Position numbers and translations under genes: made by a program. The notes under the pieces are model-generated. The model had not been told where the DNA came from, did no database searches, and saw only the letters and a program-made list of their open reading frames with translations. Below, one piece after another: positions 30,755 through 41,432 of a DNA stretch of 44,823 bases. This DNA is from Chloroflexi bacterium OLB15 (GTDB taxonomy: Bacteria > Chloroflexota > Anaerolineae > Aggregatilineales > Phototrophicaceae). Position 1 is the first letter of the stretch. Every line of letters begins with the position of its first letter. The stretch is from contig LMZS01000168.1 in assembly GCA_001567085.1 (NCBI GenBank), positions 1-44,823 on the forward strand, read 5' to 3'.

Positions 30755-33385
30755 CTATTCTTCCACAACTTCGCCTAAGGCGGCGGCGCTAAAGACAAGC
30801 GTTTCTGCGCCTTCTTCGGTTGCCCCGGCATCTACCATGATGTGATCGCCTTCCCGGAACTCGCCGTTCAAAATGGCATTCGCCAGCGGGTCTTGCAGAT
30901 CGGTTTGAATGGCGCGTTTCAGCGGGCGCGCGCCGAACACCGGGTCATAACCGGCATCGCCTAACACCCGTTTTGCCTCTGCGGTCAATTCGAGAGTCAT
31001 GCGGCGCCCTGCCAGCAGGCTTTGAAGCCGCTTAATTTGAATATCCACAATGCGCGTCATGTCGTCGCGGGTCAGCGGCGTGAACAGGATAATATCGTCC
31101 AGCCGGTTCAAAAATTCAGGCCGGAAATACTGATCCAGTTCAGACATGATTTCCTTGCGCATGGTGACTTTATCAAAGCTGCCTGCGCGTGCGCGTTCCT
31201 TGATGATCGGGCTGCCCACGTTGCTGGTCATGATGATCATGGTGTTCTTAAAATCTACCACCCGCCCCTGCCCATCGGTTAGGCGGCCATCGTCAAACAC
31301 TTGCAGGAAAACGTTGAACACTTCCGGATGCGCTTTTTCGACTTCATCCAGCAGCACCACGCCATAGGGGCGGCGGCGCACAGCTTCGGTCAACTGCCCG
31401 CCTTCTTCATAGCCAACATAGCCGGGCGGCGCGCCAATCAAACGGGCGACGCTGTGGCGCTCGCCATATTCGCTCATGTCAATGCGCACCATCGCGTTTT
31501 CATCATCAAAGAGAAATTCTGCCAGCGCTTTAGCGAGTTCGGTCTTGCCCACGCCGGTTGGCCCAAGGAATAGAAACACGCCAACAGGGCGATTCGGGTC
31601 TTGCAGGCCAGCCCGTGAGCGGCGTACTGCGGCTGAAACCGCGCGCACCGCATCATCCTGGCCGATCACCCGCTCGTGCAGGCGTTCTTCCATATGCAGT
31701 AGTTTTTGCTGCTCGCCTTCCAGCAGTTTGGTCACAGGGATGCCCGTCCAGCGAGACACCACCTGACCGATCATGTCGGCATCTACTTCTTCGTGCAGCA
31801 TGCTCAAGCCGCTGGCGCGCAGGTTGCTCAACTCGGCGTCTGCGCGCTTCAATTCCTGCTCCAGCTCAGGCAGCGTGCCATAGCGAATGCGGGCTGCCGT
31901 TTCCAGGTTAGCGTTGCGCTCGGCTTGCTCCAGTTCTACTTTGGCTTCGTCAATTCGCGTCTTGATATTTCGAATCGCCTCAATGCCGCCTTTTTCCGTT
32001 TGCCAGCGGGCGGTGAGCGCGTCAGACTGCTCTCGCAGGTTTGCCAATTCTTCTTCAATGTCATCCAGCCGGATCATCGAAGCTTCATCGCGCTCTTTCT
32101 TTAACGCTTCGCGCTCGATTTCAAGCTGCATGATTTCGCGCTCAACGTTGTCCAGAATTTGCGGCTTGCTGTCAATCTCCATCTTCAGGCGTGCCGCCGC
32201 TTCGTCAATCAGGTCAATCGCCTTGTCTGGAAGCTGGCGATCAGCGATATAGCGCGCGCTCATGGTTGCCGCGGCGATCACCGCGCTGTCTTGAATACGC
32301 ACGCCATGATGCACTTCGTAGCGTTCTTTCAAACCGCGCAAAATGCTGATCGTGTCTTCAACGCTCGGCTCTTCCACATACACAGGTTGGAACCGGCGTT
32401 CCAGCGCCGAGTCCTTCTCAATGTACTTGCGATATTCGTCCAGCGTGGTCGCGCCAATTGCCCGCAGCTCACCACGCGCCAGCATCGGCTTGAGCAGATT
32501 GCTGGCATCCATAGCGCCTTCAGCCGCGCCTGCGCCGACGATAGTGTGCAGTTCGTCCAGAAACAGGATCACGCCGCCGTTGCTATCGGCAACTTCCTTG
32601 AGCACGGCTTTTAGACGTTCTTCAAACTCACCACGAAACTTCGCGCCAGCAACCAGACTGCCCATATCCAGCGCGATCACGGTCTTATCGCGCAGGCTTT
32701 CCGGCACATCGCCCTTAACAATACGCTGCGCCAGACCTTCAACTACGGCAGTTTTACCAACGCCAGCTTGCCCGATCAGCACCGGATTATTCTTGGTGCG
32801 GCGGCTTAACACCTGTACCACGCGGCGGATCACTTCCTCGCGCCCGATCACCGGATCAAGCTTGCCCTGACGCGCTATCGCGGTCAGATCGCGCCCGTAT
32901 TTTTCCAGCGCCTGATAAGTGCCTTCGGGGTCTTGTGAGGTCACACGCTGCCCCCCGCGAATCGTTGCCAGCGCCTGCAAAATAGCATCTCTGGTCACGC
33001 TGTGGCGCTTTAGCAGCGGGCCAACGCTCTGATCTTCGGTTAAGGCGATGAGCAGGTGTTCGGTAGACACATACTCATCTTTCATTTGCGACGCCTGCTT
33101 TTCGGCGCGGTTGAAAATTTCCAGCAGAAGGCGGCTGATGGTTGGTTGGGCGTTGCTGCCAGAAACGCGCGGCTTATTCTCCAGCATAGCCATCAGGTCG
33201 GATAAGACCACCGCAGGGCGCGCGCCAATTTTCGCGATAACCTCAGGCACGACGCCATCTTTTTGTTCAGTCAGGGCAACGGCGAGATGTACAGGTTCAA
33301 TTTGAGAATGCCCGTATTCCAGCGCAAGCGTTTGCCCGCGCGCTACCGCTTCCTGGGCTTTGGTTGTATAACGATCAAAATTCAT
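30755..33385 (-). CDS. clpB: ATP-dependent chaperone ClpB
   Basis: An 876-residue Hsp100 disaggregase that, with DnaK, pulls proteins out of aggregates in the cytoplasm. The order is the Clp N-domain (residues 1-145, '[20 protein letters not shown]'), then AAA+ domain 1 with Walker A 'GQAGVGKT' (205-212) and Walker B '[12 protein letters not shown]'. A long coiled-coil middle domain follows (about 400-530, '[20 protein letters not shown]'). AAA+ domain 2 has '[14 protein letters not shown]' and '[14 protein letters not shown]', and the C-terminal domain completes the protein. The middle domain separates ClpB from ClpA and ClpC. Length matches the family. ATG 33385 has GAGGTG upstream. I found no CIRCE-type inverted repeat in the short upstream region, so heat-shock control, if any, is by another route. 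Confidence 0.97.
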   Translation of the reverse strand: MNFDRYTTKAQEAVARGQTLALEYGHSQIEPVHLAVALTEQKDGVVPEVIAKIGARPAVVLSDLMAMLENKPRVSGSNAQPTISRLLLEIFNRAEKQASQMKDEYVSTEHLLIALTEDQSVGPLLKRHSVTRDAILQALATIRGGQRVTSQDPEGTYQALEKYGRDLTAIARQGKLDPVIGREEVIRRVVQVLSRRTKNNPVLIGQAGVGKTAVVEGLAQRIVKGDVPESLRDKTVIALDMGSLVAGAKFRGEFEERLKAVLKEVADSNGGVILFLDELHTIVGAGAAEGAMDASNLLKPMLARGELRAIGATTLDEYRKYIEKDSALERRFQPVYVEEPSVEDTISILRGLKERYEVHHGVRIQDSAVIAAATMSARYIADRQLPDKAIDLIDEAAARLKMEIDSKPQILDNVEREIMQLEIEREALKKERDEASMIRLDDIEEELANLREQSDALTARWQTEKGGIEAIRNIKTRIDEAKVELEQAERNANLETAARIRYGTLPELEQELKRADAELSNLRASGLSMLHEEVDADMIGQVVSRWTGIPVTKLLEGEQQKLLHMEERLHERVIGQDDAVRAVSAAVRRSRAGLQDPNRPVGVFLFLGPTGVGKTELAKALAEFLFDDENAMVRIDMSEYGERHSVARLIGAPPGYVGYEEGGQLTEAVRRRPYGVVLLDEVEKAHPEVFNVFLQVFDDGRLTDGQGRVVDFKNTMIIMTSNVGSPIIKERARAGSFDKVTMRKEIMSELDQYFRPEFLNRLDDIILFTPLTRDDMTRIVDIQIKRLQSLLAGRRMTLELTAEAKRVLGDAGYDPVFGARPLKRAIQTDLQDPLANAILNGEFREGDHIMVDAGATEEGAETLVFSAAALGEVVEE

Positions 33386-33505
33386 TACTAAACACCTCGA
33401 TTAGGGATTACTCACAGCATATAATCGAACCATAAGAATTGCATCTAAGAATCGTCTGATTTGTAACATCGCGCAAGCAGTTGAGTGATTTCAGGAGAAG
33501 GCCAC

Positions 33506-33982
33506 TTGTTTTCAGCGAACGTATTTACACCAGCAAAGTGTATTTCCAGGCTCGGTCAAAATTTGCATATCCTGCGTTCCATCGTCGAAAGGATCAGCCA
33601 GAAGGAAGCCTTGCAGCTTCGCGATGGTAACGATGGCTGGAACACTGTAGAAATCATCAGCCACCTTGCCGATTGGGACGGCATTTATGCCACGCGTATC
33701 CGCAACGCCGTGACCGAAGATCGCCCGATGATCGTGCCGTATGATCCGCTGGCGCGGTTCGAATCTCAGGGGTATGCTACGCGCACATTGTCTGAAGCGT
33801 TGTTATGGCTCACTGAGCGCCGTACCGAATTGATTGACCTGCTGCGCTCGCTAGAATCTGAACAGTGGCTGCGTAAGAGCATCCATCCTGATGATGGCGA
33901 GATGAGCATCTACGATATTGCCTACAACGTCGTCTTGCACGATATTAACCATATCGAGCAAATTTTTAAGGCGCTTGAATAA
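33506..33982 (+). CDS. DinB-like metal-dependent four-helix-bundle protein
   Basis: A protein of about 158 residues with the DinB/YfiT-like fold. A first-helix histidine lies in 'TVEIISHLADWDGIYATRI', and a C-terminal HxxxH-type pair in 'VVLHDINHIEQIFKAL'; these three usually bind a metal ion. Relatives include bacillithiol or mycothiol S-transferases and maleylpyruvate isomerases; the reaction here is unknown. I choose the TTG at 33506 because AGGAGAAGG ends 5 nt before it; the GTG at 33485 would lie upstream of that ribosome site. It is divergent from clpB and followed by a strong terminator, so it is a single-gene unit. Confidence 0.78.
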   Translation: MFSANVFTPAKCISRLGQNLHILRSIVERISQKEALQLRDGNDGWNTVEIISHLADWDGIYATRIRNAVTEDRPMIVPYDPLARFESQGYATRTLSEALLWLTERRTELIDLLRSLESEQWLRKSIHPDDGEMSIYDIAYNVVLHDINHIEQIFKALE

Positions 33983-34016
33983 CTTGCTCGCCGGAAAAGC
34001 TGGCTTGAAATTGATT

Positions 34017-34050
34017 CGGGCGCCCTCTTTCACGGGCGTCCGTGTGTTTT
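34017..34050 (+). terminator. Rho-independent terminator after the DinB-like gene
   Basis: A 9-bp GC-rich stem (CGGGCGCCC 34017-34025 with GGGCGTCCG 34034-34042, one G-T pair), an 8-nt loop and the tail TGTGTTTT. Confidence 0.8.
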
Positions 34051-34142
34051 CTGGTGGTTCAGGTAAAATTTCCCAATATGCTAACCATGCCTTGTTTCCG
34101 CATGGGCAGTAGATCTACTGCTCGCCATCTTAAGTAAGCCAG

Positions 34143-35477
34143 ATGCTTAACGAACCCGCCCTCTCTTATGATGACCGCCCCATCCAGCGCCCATCGCCAT
34201 TAGGTGAAAATTCGCTTCGCGATCCCCTCACGGATCTGCGCCCGATCATTGATACGGTATTCACTATCGAGCGTGAATTTGCGGGCGATGATCCGAATCT
34301 TCCGTCTTTGCGCGAAGATATGCTGCTGCTTGCAGAATCCATCCCTACAGCCGTATTTGAAGGCAAGCTCAAACAGCCATCCGAAGAAGCCTATAGCCGG
34401 CTGGATACGCTGCTCACCCCGCTAAACATGCTGCCGATGCTGCGTCACCGCGATGGCAAAGATGTGATCATCGTGGTCAAGGGCAGGCCGGCCAGCCAAC
34501 CGCGCCCAACCTGGCCGAACTGGATATTGTTTGCCGCAACGGTGTTCAGTTTGCTGCTGGTAGGGACATCCATCGCCGCAGGTGAGGTTGGCGAAGTCAA
34601 TCAAGCGCTGTCAAACGAAATCAGCGCGAACCCCTTGATCCATCTGTGGCGCGGGCTGCCTTATGCTATCAGCCTGCTGCTGATACTAGGCGCGCATGAA
34701 CTCGGCCACTACTTCGTCGCGCGCCGCCATAAGCTAAGCGTCACGCTGCCTTATTTTATCCCGCTGCCGCCGCCATTTAGCATCTTCGGCACGATGGGCG
34801 CGTTCATCCAATTGCGTGAGCCGATGCGTAATCGTAAATCGCTGCTGGATGTTGGCGCGGCTGGCCCGCTGATGGGGCTGATCTTCGCTGTTCCTATCCT
34901 GTTGATCGGGCTGGCAACTTCGCCGGTTGGCCCGGTAGAGCCGGGTTACCAGTTATTGGAAGGCAATTCACTGCTGTACGCCCTGTCCAAAACGCTGGTT
35001 TTCGGGCAGTTCCTGCCTGCCGGAAATATTGATGTCAGCATCAACCAACTGGCGCAGGCTGGATGGGTTGGCTTGCTGGTCACTGCCATTAACCTGATCC
35101 CGCTGGGGCAGTTGGATGGGGGGCATATTCTGTATTCGCTGGTCGGTGACAAAGCCCGCTGGCTGTATATTCCGGTGCTGGTGGCGACGGTTGCGCTCAC
35201 GCTGTTTGTGAGCGAAAGCTGGCTGATCTGGCTGGCGCTGCTGTTCATCTTCGGGCGCAGTTATGCGGTGCCGCTGGATGCTGTCACCCCGCTAAATACG
35301 CGGCGGCGCTTTATTGCCCTGCTGTCATTAGGGGTGTTCATCATCACCTTCGTGCCTGTGCCCTTCACCCTGCGCTACGTGGAAGAAGCGGCACCCGCAG
35401 CGCGTGACAGCGTATCCGCCTTACTGCCCTTCGCGCTGGTGTTCATAACGCTGTGGCTAAGGGGGAGAGGGGCATAG
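34143..35477 (+). CDS. site-2 protease family (M50) intramembrane metalloprotease
   Basis: A 444-residue multi-pass membrane protein with the zinc-protease motif HELGH in 'LILGAHELGHYFVARRH' and the second M50 motif 'INLIPLGQLDGGHILYSL' supplying the Asp ligand. A soluble N-terminal region of about 115 residues precedes the first helix (WILFAATVFSLLLVGTSIAA), and several helices follow the active site. No PDZ domain is seen. This layout matches the chloroplast EGY1-like/cyanobacterial group rather than RseP. Such proteases cut membrane-bound regulators, for example anti-sigma factors, but no target is evident. The gene is convergent with fbp, their stops about 20 bp apart. Confidence 0.9.
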   Translation: MLNEPALSYDDRPIQRPSPLGENSLRDPLTDLRPIIDTVFTIEREFAGDDPNLPSLREDMLLLAESIPTAVFEGKLKQPSEEAYSRLDTLLTPLNMLPMLRHRDGKDVIIVVKGRPASQPRPTWPNWILFAATVFSLLLVGTSIAAGEVGEVNQALSNEISANPLIHLWRGLPYAISLLLILGAHELGHYFVARRHKLSVTLPYFIPLPPPFSIFGTMGAFIQLREPMRNRKSLLDVGAAGPLMGLIFAVPILLIGLATSPVGPVEPGYQLLEGNSLLYALSKTLVFGQFLPAGNIDVSINQLAQAGWVGLLVTAINLIPLGQLDGGHILYSLVGDKARWLYIPVLVATVALTLFVSESWLIWLALLFIFGRSYAVPLDAVTPLNTRRRFIALLSLGVFIITFVPVPFTLRYVEEAAPAARDSVSALLPFALVFITLWLRGRGA

Positions 35478-35495
35478 CGGCAGGGATATCTGTCG

Positions 35496-36578
35496 CTACT
35501 CTACGCGCTTCTCAAATTCTGGCTGTATTCCTCTGAACTGCTGAAACCCGTTCAGCCACTCGGCATCATAGCGGCGGATGAAATCTTCAGCTTTCTCTAC
35601 CAGTTCACGATTGCCGACGATCACCGGCGTGTGCTGATGCAGGTGATGCGGCTGTACGTCCAGCACGTCGCCCGCGCCATCAGAGGCATAGCCGCCCGCG
35701 TGCTGGGCGATAAATGCCAGCGCCTGCGCCTCGAACATCAGCCGCATTTTGCCATACGGATTATCGGGATCTCGCAGATCGCCGGGGTAATAAAACACCC
35801 CGCCTTGCAGCAAATTACGGTGAAAATCGGTGACCAGCGAGCCGATATAGCGGTGTGAAAGCGGCGGGCGGTTATCCCCCTCATCCATGCCTTGCAGCCA
35901 GCGGGTGTAGCGGCGTACCCCTTCCGTCCAATATTTTTCGTTGCCGTGATTCACGCTGTAAAACTTTGGCGTTTCAGGGATGCGAATGTTTTCGTGGCTG
36001 AGCAGAAATTCGCCCAGCGTCGGATCAAGCGTAAAACCATGCACACCCTGACCGGTGGTATACACCAGCATAGTGCTGCTGCCGTAGATCACATAGCCTG
36101 CCGCCGCCAGCCTCCAGCCCGGTTGCAGCACATCCTGCATCGTGCCGCGCTCGCCCAGCGAGATTTTGCGATGAATGGCGAAGATGGTGCCGACAGATAC
36201 GTTCACATCAATATTGCTTGATCCATCCAGTGGATCGTAAAGCAGCACATATTTGCCGGTGCCAAAATGCGGCGGAATTTCGATGATGTCTTCGTGTTCT
36301 TCGCTAGCCATAGCGCACAGGCGGCGGGTGTAGTCATTCATCTTGAAGATGATGCTGTCAGCGAACACGTCTAATTTTTGCTGGCGCTCGCCATACACGT
36401 TAATGCCTTCGGTTGCGCCAAGAATATTGGCGAGACCGGCGCGGGTGGTTTCGCGGGCGATCAGCTTGGCAGCCAGCGCAATATCGTAAAGCATGGAGGT
36501 GAACACGCCGGAAGCATCGGGATACTGCCGCTGTTTCTCTAAAATATGCCGCTCAATGGTGATAATGTGTGAGGACAT
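35496..36578 (-). CDS. fbp: class I fructose-1,6-bisphosphatase
   Basis: A 360-residue cytoplasmic enzyme that removes the C1 phosphate of fructose-1,6-bisphosphate in gluconeogenesis. The metal-binding signature '[20 protein letters not shown]' is intact, with '[12 protein letters not shown]' supplying upstream acidic ligands and 'YFYPGDLR'-like '[20 protein letters not shown]' the substrate loop. C-terminal '[19 protein letters not shown]' matches the class I end. ATG 36578 has AAAGGA upstream. It could help return triose phosphates from the sugar loci to hexose synthesis, though it is 5 kb or more from them and separately transcribed. Confidence 0.95.
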   Translation of the reverse strand: MSSHIITIERHILEKQRQYPDASGVFTSMLYDIALAAKLIARETTRAGLANILGATEGINVYGERQQKLDVFADSIIFKMNDYTRRLCAMASEEHEDIIEIPPHFGTGKYVLLYDPLDGSSNIDVNVSVGTIFAIHRKISLGERGTMQDVLQPGWRLAAAGYVIYGSSTMLVYTTGQGVHGFTLDPTLGEFLLSHENIRIPETPKFYSVNHGNEKYWTEGVRRYTRWLQGMDEGDNRPPLSHRYIGSLVTDFHRNLLQGGVFYYPGDLRDPDNPYGKMRLMFEAQALAFIAQHAGGYASDGAGDVLDVQPHHLHQHTPVIVGNRELVEKAEDFIRRYDAEWLNGFQQFRGIQPEFEKRVE

Positions 36579-36711
36579 GAGAAAGAATCCTTTTTAGTTA
36601 AAAGTATAAATTTAAAAGTTAAAAGGGACGAAATACGAATGACGATGTGAAGCAGCCTCCGCGCGACGAATACCCGTTAAAGCTAGCGCTGCAACGTTGA
36701 ACGCGCATTTT

Positions 36712-38336
36712 TTAACTACCTCCGCACGTCGCCATCACCTCCGGCGCGAGGGCGGTGCCGTCAAATTCAGCGATGCTCAAAAAGCCGCCGCCTACCCACA
36801 GCGTATCGTCCGCCGCAACCCGCAGTAAGCGCGCGCGTGGCTGCCATTCTGGATGCCGCCGGGGAATAAATGCCGCTGCGCTGCCAGCTGGCCGGTGGCG
36901 CTGTCAAACACGTTCAATGTCCCATCTGAATCCAGCGTGTACAGCAGGCACCCGCCGCCCGTGCCGATCAGTGGGGCAATCGAAGCGCCCAGCGCCGGAT
37001 AGGTTTGGCTCCAGCGAATATTGCCCGCCGGATCAACCGAAAGCAGGGTCGATTCGCTGTCCCCTGCATAAACGTAAACATTACCCTGTGGGTCAGCGGT
37101 CAAACGCGCGTTTCTGCCCGCCTGAACGTTCAGGTTTGCCAGCGTCGCATTTTCGCCGTTACTGATGCGGGCTAGCTCTGCGCCATACAGCAGTAGCCAG
37201 CCATCCGGGGTGCGTATACTGGAGACGTTGCCGGTATATGTCTGATCGAAAAGCACCGATCCGCTGGCTCCATCCAGCAGCCGCCAGCGCGTTTCCTGCC
37301 CATCGCGCAGGCCTACGGCAATCTGGTCGCCATCAGATTTGAACTCTACCAGCCGCAAAAGCGCGCCTTCGCCTACATCCATCGGGGGCAGCGACCAGCG
37401 CAGCGCGCCATCCACACCATAAGCGTTGATCCCGCCGTTGGGCGTCAAGAAGGCAAGCTGTTCATTGGAAACTGCGAACGCCACATCTTCCCACATCTCT
37501 ACGTTGAAAACCGCCACAAAACGGCTGCCTTCAAGCACGAAAACCTGCCCATCACGGGTATGCGCCACTACCCGCCCACCGGGCAACGGGGCAATTCCGC
37601 TGATCACGCCATTCATGCTGATTTGCCAGATTTGTATCCCGTTCATGTAACCAAGCAGCTTATCGGTGGTCGGCACTACGGTTGTGCCATCATCCAGCGC
37701 GACGGGTGCCAGCGCAGGCACGTCGGTGAAGGTGCGCCCTTCAATGAAGCCGGGCTCCAGCCGCGCCTGCCACAATTCAACGAAATCCTGCGGGTTATAC
37801 CAGCCTAAAAGCAGTGGGTTGGTTTCCACATAACCCGGCCCGCCTTCGTTGGGCATGAAGCTGCGCAGTTCAAAATGCAGGTGCGGCAGCCCGCGTGAAG
37901 GCCAGCCGATCAGCCCGACCACGTCGCCCAATTCAACACATGTGCCTACTGCCGGAAAGAACGTGGTTTCGCCTACCTCCATATGCCCGTACAGCGAATA
38001 GGCGATGCTGCCGTCAGGGAAGGTATGCTCAACAATGACCACGCCTTTTTCGGTATCCCATTCCTCAATATTGGAAAGCGTGACCCTCCCGCGCGCGATG
38101 GCGTACACCGGCTCACCCCAACGCCGAAAGCCAATATCTACGCCGGTATGGTTGCCAAAGAAGCGGGCGCGGTACAGCGCGAAATCGTCGTAGCTGTCGT
38201 TTTGTGTATCGGAAATATCTATCGGATAGTCAATCGCATCAACCACGCCGCAGGGGGCATTAAACTGGGCGCGTGCCGGGGAGATTATCGCGCCTGCCCA
38301 CAGGGCGAGTATCAGGATGAATAGGATCAAACGCAT
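36712..38336 (-). CDS. secreted M23 (LytM) peptidase fused to a beta-propeller (one frameshift)
   Basis: Signal peptide MRLILFILILALWAGAIISP ends near ARA. The M23 domain (about 40-180) has all zinc ligands: His and Asp in 'GNHTGVDIGFRRWG', 'SLYGHMEVGE', and 'GLPHLHFELRSF'. The rest (about 220-540) is repeated PQQ/WD-like strands such as 'GALRWSLPPMD', 'GSVLFDQTYTGNVSSIR' and 'GNIRWSQTYPALGASI', predicting a beta-propeller. The raw frame stops at 36792; one added base near 36850-36864 restores 'RARLLRVAADDTLWVGGG' and a normal end at 36712 (about 541 residues). The catalytic part probably cuts peptidoglycan cross-links or acts on extracellular peptides. A terminator separates it from the upstream phn genes. 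Confidence 0.82.
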
Positions 38337-38454
38337 GGAATCGTCGCGGTTGCTCTCAACAATGTTTTACCCTAGAACCCTACTATACAGGCTTTCGATT
38401 GGTTTTTCGTGAGTGTATTGGCTTGTGATAGGGCAAGCGAATGACATAGGGCAG

Positions 38455-38485
38455 GCAAAAAAAGGGCGATTCGCAAATCGCCCTT
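38455..38485 (-). terminator. Rho-independent terminator of the phn operon
   Basis: On the minus strand, a perfect 10-bp stem (arms 38462-38471 and 38476-38485), a 4-nt loop and seven T residues. It lies about 65 bp after the stop of the large permease gene. Confidence 0.9.
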
Positions 38486-38550
38486 CAAAACATCGTCTCA
38501 CATTGTAGGTATACCCCCGCCACGAGAGTGAGGGCAGAGGCGCGGTTTCT

Positions 38551-40617
38551 CTATGTCACGCGCTCTCTAATTGAGGCGCTGGCATAGTCCAGAATGGAAA
38601 CCACAATCGCGATTGCCAGTACCGCCACACCTGCTTCGCGGTAGCGCAGCAGGTTAATCTGCTGTTGCAGCAGAAAGCCAACGCCGCCGCCGCCCACAAA
38701 GCCGATGATGGTAGACATACGCACGTTGATATCCCAACGATACATGGTGAAGGCGATGTATGGTGGGATCACCTGTGGCACTACCGCATACATGATGGTT
38801 TGCAGCCGGTTCGCGCCCGTGCTTTGCAGCGCTTCCAGCGGGCCATTGTCAATATTCTCGATTTGTTCAGAGTACAGCTTGCCCAGCGAAGCAATTGAAT
38901 GCAGCGTGAGCGCCAGCACGCCGGCAAACGGGCCGATACCTACCCAGATCACGAATACCAGACCCATGATCAGCGGTTCAATGGCGCGCAGAGCGTTCAA
39001 AATTGTGCGCGTGGTGTTGTAAAGCACCTCGCCCACCGGGAATTGCGCGCGCGTTCCGGCAATGCCCGCCGAAATACCCCCGACCACTGCGCCAATTAAC
39101 ATCGCTTTTGCCACATATTCGTAAACTACAAGATTGCCGATGGTGAATGCAACTGTAGTTGGCGGCAGCACCCCTTCCACGACCGCGCGCTCTACACGCA
39201 GCGCCATGAAGGTGATTATAAACAGCGCCGCCGCGCCGATCAGGCGTAGTATGGTTTTGAACGTGCCCTTTGCCGGGTGAGAGGGCAAAAGCCGGTTGTA
39301 GATGCCGGGCAGCACCGCGCCACCCATCGCCGCAGCGATGACAGGCGTCAGTAAGCCCAGCCATGCTGCCTGCATGCCCACGGTGGCGGAAAAGGCCAGC
39401 AAAATGCCGCCGCAAATGACGCCCAGCACCGCGCCCAGAATATGCTCAACCGGAACATCAATCGCCTTAAGCAGCGGACGGGTCAAGGTAATTCCGGCGC
39501 TGCCCAGCACGAACGCGCCAGTGATGCCGCTAAGCGTGGGGATCAGCAGTTGCACAAGTTCGCCCAGCGACCCAACAAAGGCCGAGATATAGCCGAGAAT
39601 GCCCTCATGCCACAGGGTGCCGATGAGGATGCCTACCCCACCGAGCAAGCCAAGAACAGCGATAGTAATCACCGCAAAAAGCAGCGACATCAGCACGCCG
39701 CGCACCCTGAACCAGAGGGTTTCCGGCTGAATCGCCTGACGCCGAGCCACCGCTACCGCCCCGAACGCGATGATCAGGGTGCTGGCGCTGCCAGCAAACA
39801 ACTGGCCGCTGCCCAAACTAATCGCAAAATTGCCGACCGCGCCCAGCAGCAGCGATCCAAGCCACCAGCCTACGGGCAGCAGCGCGAAAGCAATCAGCAA
39901 GCTGCCTAAGGACATTTTGACCGGACGCATCAGGTTATGTGCGGCAAAAAAGCTGAGGACAGCGCTAGGCAGGATTGAAATCAGCGTCGCGATCAAGGCG
40001 AGGAAGATCGTTTCAACCATCTTTTCCATGACCAGCGCGGTAGTGTCGCTAAAGCGCACCGGGCCGGAAGGCGTTGCGTCCTGTACTTCAATGGTGTGAG
40101 TTTCGCCGCTGCTGCCGCGAATGCGCGGCACTTCGATTTCAGCGGTAAAGGTGCCGTTACTGCCCACCACAAAATTATTATCTTCGCTGCCAATCACCTG
40201 CCGGATGCGGCGCTCGCCATCTGTGCCGATCCAGTTTAGGCGCGCCAGCGTATCCGGATAAAAATTGTAGCCGGTAACGGTGATAATATCGCCCTCGCTT
40301 GCACAGGCTGGCGTCACCACAATATATGACGAGCCATCATCAGGCGCCGCCGGGGTTTCAGGCGTGCCGCCATCGGCAGGGCAATCCACCAGTATTGAGG
40401 TGGTCGTAGAATTGATCGCGTAATCCTGTGTGAACACATTGGGTGATAGCAGTTCACGCAGGGCGTTCGTTACATTTTGCTGGCGCACAGGCTCTTGTGG
40501 GCGGTCAAGGTTGATCTGTGTAACCGTCCAGCCATAGGCGACGATGACAAAGCCGACCAAAACTCCGATAAGGATGATGATGCGGCGCAAAATAGTGCGA
40601 CTATCAGATTTGATCAT
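38551..40617 (-). CDS. phnE: phosphonate-type ABC permease PhnE with large insertions
   Basis: An inner-membrane permease of 688 residues; ordinary PhnE has about 260-280. Order: one N-terminal helix (11-29), an extracytoplasmic domain (about 32-195) with an IPT/TIG-like strand set 'VVTPACASEGDIITVTGYNF', and a first permease helix (201-225, 'LSFFAAHNLM'). An inserted region with about eight helices follows (232-475), then the PhnE core (about 485-685) with EAA loop 'LYSEQIENIDNGPLEALQST' and the family end 'FVGGGGVGFLLQQQINLL'. It imports phosphonate, phosphite or phosphate with PhnC and PhnD. It starts 9 bp after phnC. The insertions are in frame with normal composition, so they are real protein, not a frameshift artefact. 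Confidence 0.85.
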   Translation of the reverse strand: MIKSDSRTILRRIIILIGVLVGFVIVAYGWTVTQINLDRPQEPVRQQNVTNALRELLSPNVFTQDYAINSTTTSILVDCPADGGTPETPAAPDDGSSYIVVTPACASEGDIITVTGYNFYPDTLARLNWIGTDGERRIRQVIGSEDNNFVVGSNGTFTAEIEVPRIRGSSGETHTIEVQDATPSGPVRFSDTTALVMEKMVETIFLALIATLISILPSAVLSFFAAHNLMRPVKMSLGSLLIAFALLPVGWWLGSLLLGAVGNFAISLGSGQLFAGSASTLIIAFGAVAVARRQAIQPETLWFRVRGVLMSLLFAVITIAVLGLLGGVGILIGTLWHEGILGYISAFVGSLGELVQLLIPTLSGITGAFVLGSAGITLTRPLLKAIDVPVEHILGAVLGVICGGILLAFSATVGMQAAWLGLLTPVIAAAMGGAVLPGIYNRLLPSHPAKGTFKTILRLIGAAALFIITFMALRVERAVVEGVLPPTTVAFTIGNLVVYEYVAKAMLIGAVVGGISAGIAGTRAQFPVGEVLYNTTRTILNALRAIEPLIMGLVFVIWVGIGPFAGVLALTLHSIASLGKLYSEQIENIDNGPLEALQSTGANRLQTIMYAVVPQVIPPYIAFTMYRWDINVRMSTIIGFVGGGGVGFLLQQQINLLRYREAGVAVLAIAIVVSILDYASASIRERVT

Positions 40618-40626
40618 CGGTCGCTC

Positions 40627-41385
40627 CTAATGAATTTCGACTTCGACGGCATCTTCGCCGTAAATTTGCTTAAAGCGTTCATTGTCAATCTCAGAAGGCA
40701 GCCCATCAAATTCAACCCGTCCATCTTTGAGCGCAATCACACGATCTGAATACGCGCGGGCAAGGCTTAAAAAGTGCAGGCTGCATAGAATAGTGATGCC
40801 ATCTTCCTTATTTAACAGTTCCAGATAACGCATCACCGAATGGGAAGTCGCCGGGTCAAGGCTGGCAACAGGCTCATCTGCCAGCATCAAATCTGGCTCT
40901 TGCATCAATGCGCGGGCAATGCCAACGCGCTGCTGCTGGCCGCCGCTTAGGGTGCTGGCGCGGTTGTTGGCTTTGTCGGCAATGCCAACGCGCGTCAAGG
41001 CAGCCAATGCCCTTTCCTTTTCATTACCCGGTACATAATTGATCAGGCTGAATACCGGGTTCACGTAGCCTAACCTGCCGCACAGCACATTGGTCAATAC
41101 ACTGGATCGCTTCACCAGGTTGAACTGTTGAAAGATCATGCCAATGCGACGGCGAATCTGGCGCAATTCATCATCGGCTGCCGCCGTAATATCTATTGTG
41201 CCCCATGTGATACGGCCTTCGGTGGGATCGATCAGCCGGTTGATGCAGCGCAGCAAGGTGGATTTGCCGGATCCGCTGAGGCCAATGATGGCTACAAACT
41301 GGCCGTCGGGAATTTCCAGATTGATATTATGCAGCGCCTGAAAACCATTATCGTAAATTTTGCTGACGTTTTCGATTTTTAACAT
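40627..41385 (-). CDS. phnC: phosphonate-type ABC transporter ATP-binding protein
   Basis: A 252-residue ATPase that energises the phn importer. Walker A '[14 protein letters not shown]', Q-loop '[19 protein letters not shown]', signature '[20 protein letters not shown]', Walker B '[15 protein letters not shown]' and the switch His in '[10 protein letters not shown]' are all intact. The '[14 protein letters not shown]' region is characteristic of PhnC. ATG 41385 is taken because it opens the first ATPase strand ([14 protein letters not shown]); the frame upstream to 41445 is unlikely protein. Its ribosome site is weak, and it lies after a hairpin, so it may be made in lower amounts than the binding protein. 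No C-P lyase genes are in the window. Confidence 0.93.
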   Translation of the reverse strand: MLKIENVSKIYDNGFQALHNINLEIPDGQFVAIIGLSGSGKSTLLRCINRLIDPTEGRITWGTIDITAAADDELRQIRRRIGMIFQQFNLVKRSSVLTNVLCGRLGYVNPVFSLINYVPGNEKERALAALTRVGIADKANNRASTLSGGQQQRVGIARALMQEPDLMLADEPVASLDPATSHSVMRYLELLNKEDGITILCSLHFLSLARAYSDRVIALKDGRVEFDGLPSEIDNERFKQIYGEDAVEVEIH

Positions 41386-41432
41386 ATAGTTGCGGGTATG
41401 CCTCGAATGGAATACTTGTAGTGAGTAATAAG

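Noticed and set aside
31146..32870. Several plus-strand frames of 70-175 residues
   Set aside because: All are antisense to clpB, Ser/Arg-rich or of biased composition, and none resembles a protein family.
39302..39909. Plus-strand frames opposite phnE
   Set aside because: They mirror the Ala/Gly/Leu codons of the membrane permease on the other strand and show no independent coding signal.
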